The position numbers and the translations under genes are program-made. Below, one piece after another: positions 24,945 to 30,156 of a stretch of 30,156 nucleotides of DNA; within the stretch, counting starts at the first letter, position 1; each line of letters starts with the position of its first letter. Under the pieces are notes generated by a model. It was not told the DNA's origin. It worked only from the letters and a program-made list of their open reading frames with translations, and ran no database searches. Source of the DNA: a virus; the IMG/VR virus record IMGVR_UViG_3300025131_000265, positions 1 through 30,156 of that record. One strand, written 5' to 3'.

Positions 24945-26354
24945 TTAACTTGGGTTAACTGCTATATGTGAATCAAACTCGCCCGACTTGGAGCAGTCGT
25001 AACAAATTGGACGATTAGTATCAGTCCACTTAATTCTGGAATCATCTATAGAATTAATTGGACAAGAACAAGCCTCGCAACCATCTTCGGTTGCTTTTCT
25101 AAATACCTCGTAGTCAACATAGTGACCATTAACTAAATACTTTTGCCCCACGTCACCATTAAAATAAGCATCATCATCGTCGTCAAAGATATAATCATCA
25201 TATTCTTCAAGTTCTATTATGTTAGTAGGACTAAGCATTAGCGTGTACTTCAAAGTCCAATCATTTATTTTTTTATCTTCTGATAATCCTATTAGCCCAC
25301 TAGACATTATTGCTCCTTTCCTTGTAGGCAGATGAGATTTACAATAGTTATGAACCTTAATTTTACGGTGAGGCCAGTCGCATTGCTTGCCGAGCATACA
25401 CCCACGCTCAGGGCTATTGCCGTATGGCTCAAAGGATTCATAATTAAATTCAACTTCATCATGTTTTTGCATACTAACAGCACTAAACGGATTGTCATCT
25501 TTATTCTCAGGAAATAAATCATTTACCCCCTTACTAACGTAAGGAGAACAACTTCCATAATCATCGTCCCAATAATTATTGTAATAATGTGGGTATCTTC
25601 CTCTGTAAGCCTGATAAGTAGGTCTAACTGGCTGTCCATCATATATTTTCTTAGTCTCAAAATTTCTGTCTTTATCAAATGTTAATAATGTACCAACATT
25701 TAATGAGAATATCTTAGATAATTCTACCTCATTTCTTTTAGCCACAAAGTATAGTGCCTCAGCCTCGGATGCAAATAATATTACATCCTCATCTTTTACA
25801 ATACCAAAATGTAAAGGACGCTCAGTATTGCGTATAAAATGTAGCTTCCTTTTTTCTACATCATACCATACGATAGCAAAAGCACCCTGTATTTTAGTTA
25901 CAAAATCTTCTATAGAATTTTTACTCAAAGCTATAGCTAATGATTCGGAATCCACCTCGCAGTCTGTACCTTTCTTATCACCAAGCACACATATCTCATG
26001 CTTATTACCCACACTTCCATTATGAACCAATGTTATATGTTCACAAGTAAACGGATGTGCGTTCTCATCATTAACCTGTCCAGTAGTAGCGTACCTAGTA
26101 TGCCCAATAACATATTTATAATCATTAAAATCTTTCATCATTAATCCGAATTCATTAGTTTCTATATATTCTCCTGCACACATAGCACGTTTAAATATTT
26201 TAATAGGTTTGCTGTTATCTAATGGCACAGTAAACATACCTGTCGAGTGCTTGCCACGCAAAGATGTAGCTACTAATAAGTCTCTGAATAACTTTTTCTC
26301 TGTCAACCCAAGTTGCAGTTGTGATAAATTAATTACGCCTGTTATGCCACACAT
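24945..26354 (-). CDS. Class II glutamine amidotransferase with C-terminal zinc region
   Basis: A 469-residue protein whose N-terminal 235 residues form an Ntn-type glutaminase. Cys2 immediately follows Met and is the nucleophile; GHTRYATTG (R87), HNGSVGN (N112, G113) and D135 complete the pocket. It would release ammonia from glutamine for amide synthesis. Beyond residue 240 it departs from known amidotransferases: a Tyr/Asp-rich stretch (RYPHYYNNYWDDDYG), a first Cys/His cluster near 310-345, an acidic run (DDYIFDDDDDAYF), then a CxxCxC...CxxC zinc cluster near the end. No synthase domain is fused. GGAG seven bases upstream fits. It overlaps no neighbour but is three bases from the amidoligase. 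Confidence 0.9.
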   Translation of the reverse strand: MCGITGVINLSQLQLGLTEKKLFRDLLVATSLRGKHSTGMFTVPLDNSKPIKIFKRAMCAGEYIETNEFGLMMKDFNDYKYVIGHTRYATTGQVNDENAHPFTCEHITLVHNGSVGNKHEICVLGDKKGTDCEVDSESLAIALSKNSIEDFVTKIQGAFAIVWYDVEKRKLHFIRNTERPLHFGIVKDEDVILFASEAEALYFVAKRNEVELSKIFSLNVGTLLTFDKDRNFETKKIYDGQPVRPTYQAYRGRYPHYYNNYWDDDYGSCSPYVSKGVNDLFPENKDDNPFSAVSMQKHDEVEFNYESFEPYGNSPERGCMLGKQCDWPHRKIKVHNYCKSHLPTRKGAIMSSGLIGLSEDKKINDWTLKYTLMLSPTNIIELEEYDDYIFDDDDDAYFNGDVGQKYLVNGHYVDYEVFRKATEDGCEACSCPINSIDDSRIKWTDTNRPICYDCSKSGEFDSHIAVNPS

Positions 26355-26357
26355 ACA

Positions 26358-27566
26358 TTACTCCTCATCATAATATTCTTCTTCATCATAATCACGATCC
26401 TCCTCGTATCTCTCCTGCTCATCATAATCTTCTTCATCATCATAATGTTCTTGTATATCTCCAGTCTTATCATTAAAGAAATTTCCCATAGCATATCTAA
26501 ACGACTGCTTATTAATATCTCTGTCTATTCTTTGCATATATTTATTTAGTGGATAAGGAATTACGTACTCATCTACCTGTTCGGCAACGTCTGTTTCTCT
26601 GGGTAGTAGTATATTATTACTCCTAAAATAATCTATGCTACTTTCTTTCATGTTGTTATAAAGTAAAATATCCTGTGCTAATCTTATACCCTCAACTATA
26701 TCTGACTCACATTCATTGTAGTCTAGTATTCGATGATAGTTCTTAAATACTTTCTCTAGGTAATTTGAGATACCAAATCTAGATATTTCTCTGTGTAAAT
26801 TATTGGCAGAGTTACCAATACAATTTTTCTTCAAACACATAATTATATTAATCCACTCTTTGACACGCATCATATCATATGTGCCACCATGTAATCTAAA
26901 TTCTAGACTGCCATAAATGGAAGTAGCTTTTAAATTTAATGCACTATACTTAGGAAAACCATTTACGTACTTCTTAAAGTCCAAGTCCTTTTCTACTGAT
27001 GTTAATATATTAGATAGTGTACGTTTAAAATCATCAGACTTAGCGAAGGGCAAACAATATAAATTTTCTTTTCTATGTATACCGCAATAATTAAATAATA
27101 CATTTTCAAATATAGCGTAGTCAATGAGCAATCTAGCGTACTCGGTTTTATTTAAGTCAGTAACATCTAAATGTATATGTACGCTACATCTGTCTGATGC
27201 AATACTATTAGGTATAGTATTAGCTACAAGATATAAATTTAATTCGTTCAGAGCTACAGCTAAATCTTTACCAAATATTTTCTTAGTAACAAATTCAACT
27301 CCATCATTACGTAAACTGCCATCACTCTTTACATTCCAATACCCAGTACCAAATAATGTTCCTCTGGTCTCCCCGTCAAAACTAAAATATGGATTATCAG
27401 AGTTTCTACGTACTCCATTATGTACAAAATGACTAGCCTCTTTCATATTTTCTAACTCAACTTCTACACCAATAATACATCTTGGCAATACAAAATCACT
27501 AGACTGCTCATATGAAAATACGTTTCTATTTTTTTCGAATATTGAACCTATGTTATCTCTGGGCAT
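26358..27566 (-). CDS. Amidoligase, GS-like COOH-NH2 ligase (PF12224-like), with acidic tail
   Basis: A 402-residue protein with the glutamine synthetase-like amidoligase signature. IGVEVELE (residues 32-39, E35 and E37) is the first metal site. WNVKSDGSL and the following VEFVT (77-94) add the Lys, Asp and Glu91. SVHIHLD (128-134) supplies the paired His, and SLEFRLHGG (220-228) the arginine. Such enzymes form amide bonds at carboxylates with ATP. After about residue 350 the sequence becomes a low-complexity Asp/Glu/Tyr tail of some 30 residues to the C-terminus. GGAGG eight bases before the ATG; the start overlaps the upstream gene by 14 bases. It is one of two such ligases here. Confidence 0.85.
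   Translation of the reverse strand: MPRDNIGSIFEKNRNVFSYEQSSDFVLPRCIIGVEVELENMKEASHFVHNGVRRNSDNPYFSFDGETRGTLFGTGYWNVKSDGSLRNDGVEFVTKKIFGKDLAVALNELNLYLVANTIPNSIASDRCSVHIHLDVTDLNKTEYARLLIDYAIFENVLFNYCGIHRKENLYCLPFAKSDDFKRTLSNILTSVEKDLDFKKYVNGFPKYSALNLKATSIYGSLEFRLHGGTYDMMRVKEWINIIMCLKKNCIGNSANNLHREISRFGISNYLEKVFKNYHRILDYNECESDIVEGIRLAQDILLYNNMKESSIDYFRSNNILLPRETDVAEQVDEYVIPYPLNKYMQRIDRDINKQSFRYAMGNFFNDKTGDIQEHYDDEEDYDEQERYEEDRDYDEEEYYDEE
26361..26455. repeat. Low-complexity Asp/Glu/Tyr codon repeat
   Basis: The 3' end of the amidoligase gene reads as recurring TTCTTCATCATAAT-like units on the + strand, coding for an acidic tail made almost only of Asp, Glu and Tyr. The DNA-level repetition suggests growth by slippage. 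Confidence 0.55.
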
Positions 27567-28224
27567 TTAACATTCCTCCAATCTGAATATTTTCTAATTG
27601 TATTAAATCTATTAAGTCATTGTTTCCATTGAATAAATCTACTGTTGGGTACATTGAGTTATCTCTCATCTTACCCACTAATATATCTTTATATCCAAGA
27701 TAAATGCCCTCGCCGTTCCACGTGGAACTGATATATAAATCTTTTGATATAGCACCTGAGTATCTGTCTCCAGATGTAATCCTACTTATAGCACCACTAG
27801 CTGTGAAATAAGTTGGAAAAAACACTTCCCGTATAAACTTTGGTTTTCTTAAATCTTCATAATTAAATAGGGGCAGTTTAAATATTTCTTTTATGTCATG
27901 ATTCAATTGAGTTATGTTTACAACCCTCTCATTAAAAGATTGTCTGTATTGTTGTGTAGCAAATCTAGATAGTCTAACAACACCTTTCTTAGCATTTAAT
28001 AATCCCAAGCTAGGAAACTTAAAATCAATTTCAATATATTCTACTCTGTGCCTAGTTGGCAACCACTCATCATCATCTCCAATAATTGAACCTGAAATAT
28101 TGTTTCTATCTTCATCAATATCGTCAACATAAAATAAGTTAGGCTTTTTGTCATTTATATAGAGTAATACAGTACAGGTTCTATATCTCTGTCTAAAATC
28201 TCTCCTATCTTCTGTAATAATCAT
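27553..28224 (-). CDS. Hypothetical protein of the amidoligase cassette, 223 residues
   Basis: I recognise no family. It is a mixed alpha/beta protein with an acidic loop (DDIDEDRNNISGSIIGDDDE, residues about 34-53), a basic middle and a Gly-rich, Ile-rich C-terminal third. The ATG shares its A with the ligase stop (TAATG at 28224), and its stop lies 14 bases inside the next amidoligase gene. Tight coupling between two GS-like ligases suggests it forms a complex with them or is their substrate. No catalytic motif is visible. Confidence 0.5.
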   Translation of the reverse strand: MIITEDRRDFRQRYRTCTVLLYINDKKPNLFYVDDIDEDRNNISGSIIGDDDEWLPTRHRVEYIEIDFKFPSLGLLNAKKGVVRLSRFATQQYRQSFNERVVNITQLNHDIKEIFKLPLFNYEDLRKPKFIREVFFPTYFTASGAISRITSGDRYSGAISKDLYISSTWNGEGIYLGYKDILVGKMRDNSMYPTVDLFNGNNDLIDLIQLENIQIGGMLNAQR

Positions 28225-29063
28225 TATGAAGTCTCCAAAGTTGGCACACGTATACCATAATTTTCACATAAATCCCAAGCATCATCAACAAGACCACGAT
28301 TAATAATCTCTTGAAAAGTATCTTCTCCAACATCTGCTATTCTTCGCTCATACGTAGGTTGGTCATTATTTGGTAAGCAATGTAATAAGTCAGAAGTCAT
28401 TGCTTTTATCTGGTCAAATACCCACACTTTTATTCTATCGTTACTCAACCATATATTACTAGGAGTTCTATATTCAATTCCATATTCTTTTTGTCTAAAT
28501 GAACCTGCCTGACCATAAAATGATTTTCTCTGTGATGTTCCCTCTAATACTGTTAGTGGTAATCCAATATAATAATCGCATCCTTTAACTAGACTACTTC
28601 TAGCCATTGGATGAAAATTAGGCTCAGTTAATCCAACGTGTATATGACCGCCCGCAGTTCGTATATTATCTTTGTGTAATAATTTAGTGTTCACAACATT
28701 TTGTTGTAAAGAATATATATTATAGTCAGGATCGCAACCAAACTGTTTAGCTTGTTCAGACTTTAAAAACTCAGGCTCAAACTTTTGGAAGTCCATTACT
28801 TTATAATGTAGGTTATGCGATTTTATGATAGTTCTTAATGATTCCATTACATCATTAGTCCTATTTACAAATTGAGTACCAGTAGTGCATGGCTCAATAT
28901 TAAGTTCAGCCATGACATTATCTTCTTGCACCGCACCACCTTTGACTTCTCTAGGACATTGCTTGCTACCACCTACTAAGCCAACACTCGGATATGCGTT
29001 ATTATTCTCATCATATAAGAATAATTCAGCATCATGACCAACAGTTACTATTTGTTTCGGCAT
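28224..29063 (-). CDS. PhiEco32-like COOH-NH2 ligase, type 2
   Basis: A 279-residue GS-like amidoligase. VGHDAELFL (residues 8-16, D11 and E13) begins the active site, EDNVMAELNIEP (48-59 region) supplies further Glu residues (E53, E57), AGGHIHVG (137-144) the His pair and GIEYRTPSN (195-203) the Glu/Arg element. The layout fits the COOH-NH2 ligase type 2 family first noted in phage phiEco32. It would couple ATP hydrolysis to amide bond formation. I chose the ATG at 29063, preceded by GGGAG; the longer frame begins with TTG. The first enzyme of the cassette to be translated. Confidence 0.87.
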   Translation of the reverse strand: MPKQIVTVGHDAELFLYDENNNAYPSVGLVGGSKQCPREVKGGAVQEDNVMAELNIEPCTTGTQFVNRTNDVMESLRTIIKSHNLHYKVMDFQKFEPEFLKSEQAKQFGCDPDYNIYSLQQNVVNTKLLHKDNIRTAGGHIHVGLTEPNFHPMARSSLVKGCDYYIGLPLTVLEGTSQRKSFYGQAGSFRQKEYGIEYRTPSNIWLSNDRIKVWVFDQIKAMTSDLLHCLPNNDQPTYERRIADVGEDTFQEIINRGLVDDAWDLCENYGIRVPTLETS

Positions 29064-29065
29064 AA

Positions 29066-29395
29066 TTATATCTCCCAATCGAATGTAAAGTTTTGACCAT
29101 CACGTTTTAAAAGAATTTTTCCGTTACTAAAATGTATTTTAATAAGGGAATCATTAACTTTTATAAGATTAATATTACACTTGTTATTTTTATTTTTTGA
29201 TAATCCAAGTGCTAACAACATATCATCTAAGGTATAAACATCAGAATCAACTTGAATATTTAATTCCTTGCTTAATTCCTTATCCTGTTGTAGTTCAATA
29301 ATTGCAGGACAGTCAGGAGTGAAATCCTCAGATGTTTCTTTGACTACCTCTACAAACTTTTTTTGCTTACTACCAAATATTGGAAATAATGACAT
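29066..29395 (-). CDS. Hypothetical protein, 109 residues
   Basis: A small protein with GGAG seven bases before its ATG, ending two bases before the ligase start. It is acidic in the middle with a helix around residues 55-66 (YTLDDMLLALGLSKN) and a beta-rich C-terminus (INLIKVNDSLIKIHF). No family is recognised. It may be the first dedicated member of the cassette or an unrelated early protein. Confidence 0.5.
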   Translation of the reverse strand: MSLFPIFGSKQKKFVEVVKETSEDFTPDCPAIIELQQDKELSKELNIQVDSDVYTLDDMLLALGLSKNKNNKCNINLIKVNDSLIKIHFSNGKILLKRDGQNFTFDWEI

Positions 29396-29399
29396 AAGA

Positions 29400-29618
29400 T
29401 TACTCCTTATGTAGTTGTGGGTTATAATTGCTATAAAATCCGTGTACAGGGCTACGGCTTAATTCTCTCGGTAAGCCAAAGGAATCGCTAGGTTTTTTAG
29501 TGATTGTCGGAAATAATGATGATAGTTGTCCTTTATTCCGTACATATCTTCTAGGTGTTGCCTCATTAGAATAGGACTGCAATGACCTAGTCGTGCTACG
29601 CTTTCTATTCTTTGACAT
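29400..29618 (-). CDS. Small basic hypothetical protein, 72 residues
   Basis: An Arg/Ser-rich protein (KNRKRSTTRSLQSYSN at the N-terminus) with low predicted structure and a Pro/Tyr-rich end. GGGAGA lies before the ATG. The palindrome TTACAAGTGTAA at 29636-29647 sits 18 bases upstream, so this gene may have its own regulated start. The basic charge suggests nucleic acid binding; no motif is recognised. Confidence 0.5.
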   Translation of the reverse strand: MSKNRKRSTTRSLQSYSNEATPRRYVRNKGQLSSLFPTITKKPSDSFGLPRELSRSPVHGFYSNYNPQLHKE

Positions 29619-29635
29619 TTGATTCTCCCAAATAG

Positions 29636-29647
29636 TTACAAGTGTAA
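29636..29647. promoter_or_regulatory. Palindrome TTACAAGTGTAA, putative operator
   Basis: A copy of the TTACANNTGTAA consensus in the short gap between the 39-residue and 72-residue genes, identical to the site at 29964-29975. Confidence 0.5.
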
Positions 29648-29767
29648 TTAATTATTGTCAGGGTTACGCAGTACAGGTATGTACTTGTAGTCCTTAACAT
29701 AATGTATCGTTACTGTATGCTTTACTAAATCATGCACAGTAACTTTTACTGGATTATCAGCTAACAT
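29648..29767 (-). CDS. Small protein, 39 residues
   Basis: A short gene with one of the strongest ribosome-binding sites in the window (AGGAGGTGAG, complementary to 16S rRNA over most of its length), eight bases before the ATG at 29767; the stop is TAA at 29650-29648. The product is MLADNPVKVTVHDLV followed by a Tyr/Lys-rich end. It fills the space between its neighbours with its stop at the palindrome edge. No family is recognised. Confidence 0.6.
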   Translation of the reverse strand: MLADNPVKVTVHDLVKHTVTIHYVKDYKYIPVLRNPDNN

Positions 29768-29768
29768 A

Positions 29769-29945
29769 TTATCTCACCTCCTTTTCTTCGCAATCATCTT
29801 CGTTCCAAGGATTTTTGTTAGCAATAAAACATTCTCTGCATCTCTCACCAAATGTTGTAAAGCCACCAATTTCCTCGTACTCTCCACAGCCACATCTTTC
29901 ATACCATTGCGGAACACCATTAACTGTCGTGCCTACTCCACTCAT
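29769..29945 (-). CDS. Small zinc-ribbon-like protein, first gene of the leftward operon
   Basis: A 58-residue protein containing CGCGEYEEIGG and CRECF, a four-Cys ribbon, followed by an acidic C-terminus (NEDDCEEKEV). The ATG at 29945 has GGAGG eight bases upstream; a second ATG at 29960 overlaps that ribosome-binding site and was rejected. As the first gene after the promoter and the palindrome array, it could be an early regulator, perhaps acting on the palindromes, but nothing shows DNA binding directly. Confidence 0.6.
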   Translation of the reverse strand: MSGVGTTVNGVPQWYERCGCGEYEEIGGFTTFGERCRECFIANKNPWNEDDCEEKEVR

Positions 29946-29963
29946 TATAAAATCCTCCAAATG

Positions 29964-30009
29964 TTACAAGTGTAATAAAGTTACAACTGTAACAATGTTA
30001 CAATTGTAA
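29964..30009. repeat. Three tandem TTACANNTGTAA palindromes at 17-base spacing
   Basis: Perfect 12-base palindromes begin at 29964 (TTACAAGTGTAA), 29981 (TTACAACTGTAA) and 29998 (TTACAATTGTAA). The spacers are five bases, and the period is exactly 17. They lie between the predicted leftward promoter and the first gene, in what would be the 5' leader. Only the central two bases vary, always in a way that keeps each arm (TTACA/TGTAA) intact, as expected for binding sites of a dimeric regulator. An alternative is iterons of an origin. Confidence 0.7.
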
Positions 30010-30035
30010 CTATTTTCTCACCGCTCACAAATTTT

Positions 30036-30052
30036 AAAAAGGGCTTCGCCCA
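30036..30052 (-). terminator. Short GC hairpin with U-run, terminator-like or 5' leader hairpin
   Basis: On the - strand GGGC-GAA-GCCC (30051-30041) is followed by TTTTT (30040-30036). The four-pair stem is short for an intrinsic terminator, but a GC-closed GAA loop is very stable. It begins about 7 bases downstream of a -10 box, so it may form the 5' end of the leftward transcript, or stop read-through from the right. Confidence 0.45.
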
Positions 30053-30057
30053 TCATT

Positions 30058-30086
30058 ATTATAACACGACTAGTATTAAATAGCAA
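30058..30086 (-). promoter_or_regulatory. Leftward sigma70-type promoter with extended -10
   Basis: On the - strand TTGCTA (30086-30081) is followed, after exactly 17 bases, by TATAAT (30063-30058), a perfect -10 hexamer preceded by TG-T (extended -10). The predicted start is near 30051. It is oriented toward the long leftward operon and would use host RNA polymerase, which fits the absence of a phage polymerase gene in this window. Confidence 0.6.
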
Positions 30087-30117
30087 TAGAATCAAGCACT
30101 TATTTACACCAGACCAA

Positions 30118-30140
30118 CACAATAATAAGCACAATAATAA
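30118..30140. repeat. Short tandem repeat of CACAATAATAA
   Basis: Two copies of the 11-base unit at 30118-30128 and 30130-30140, one base apart, upstream of the leftward promoter. Bases 29946-30156 hold no gene; beyond promoter, hairpin and palindromes nothing else is recognised. Confidence 0.5.
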
Positions 30141-30156
30141 ACTACTATCATCATTT

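Noticed and set aside
29170-29190. Near match TTACACTTGTTA to the operator consensus.
   Set aside because: One arm is broken by a mismatch and it is within a coding region; probably chance.
1-30156. tRNA genes, CRISPR arrays, insertion sequences, attachment sites.
   Set aside because: No cloverleaf, regular spacer array, transposase or integrase was seen, and there is almost no non-coding space to hold them.

Overview
The window is most of a genome, or a large fragment of one, from a lytic podovirus-like tailed phage. It is AT-rich, with genes packed edge to edge and many overlapping as ATGA or TAATG. Its gene content resembles marine and environmental podoviruses. Left-arm genes (1-12637, + strand) encode virion and lysis functions. 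Right-arm genes (12642-29945, - strand) encode DNA replication, nucleotide metabolism and an accessory enzyme cassette. The arms converge with only 4 bases between stop codons. No tRNA, integrase, transposase, CRISPR array, RNA polymerase or sigma factor is visible. Terminase, portal and capsid genes must lie outside the window. Host identity cannot be read from the sequence; a marine Gram-negative host is only a guess.

Left arm, + strand. A P22-like neck/tail set comes first: a gp4-like adaptor cut by the window edge, a gp10-like packaged-DNA stabilisation protein, and a small virion protein where P22 has its tail needle. Next are a 145-residue unknown and three probable ejection (internal virion) proteins of 381, 417 and 1371 residues. 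The lysis cassette follows: an HP1-type holin candidate, a DUF5675 protein, a 3TM holin and a 41-residue membrane peptide. The arm ends with a 654-residue protein carrying a ParB/sulfiredoxin-fold domain, plausibly an injected protein.

Right arm, - strand, read from right to left. A strong extended -10 sigma70-type promoter (about 30058-30086) is followed at once by a short GC hairpin. Three perfect TTACANNTGTAA palindromes then follow at exactly 17-base spacing, and after them four small genes. The accessory cassette comes next: a phiEco32-type COOH-NH2 ligase (type 2), a 223-residue unknown, a second amidoligase (PF12224-like) with an acidic Asp/Glu/Tyr tail, a class II glutamine amidotransferase, a 167-residue unknown, an ATP-grasp ligase and a gamma-glutamylcyclotransferase-like protein. 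This matches the phage amidoligase/peptide-tagging systems predicted by comparative genomics, whose products are unknown. The cassette runs without a break into a T7-like replication module: primase and helicase (separate genes), family A DNA polymerase, putative ssDNA-binding protein, 5'-3' exonuclease and endonuclease I. A metallophosphoesterase, a B12-dependent ribonucleotide reductase, a DUF3310 protein and small membrane proteins complete the arm. An AT-rich island upstream of the helicase gene carries another copy of the palindrome.

The cassette's position at the head of the leftward, presumably early, operon and not among the virion genes suggests action in the infected cell, such as tagging host or phage proteins or making a small amide-linked metabolite. 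The recurrent palindromes look like operators of one undescribed regulatory circuit. These two are the most interesting elements of the window.
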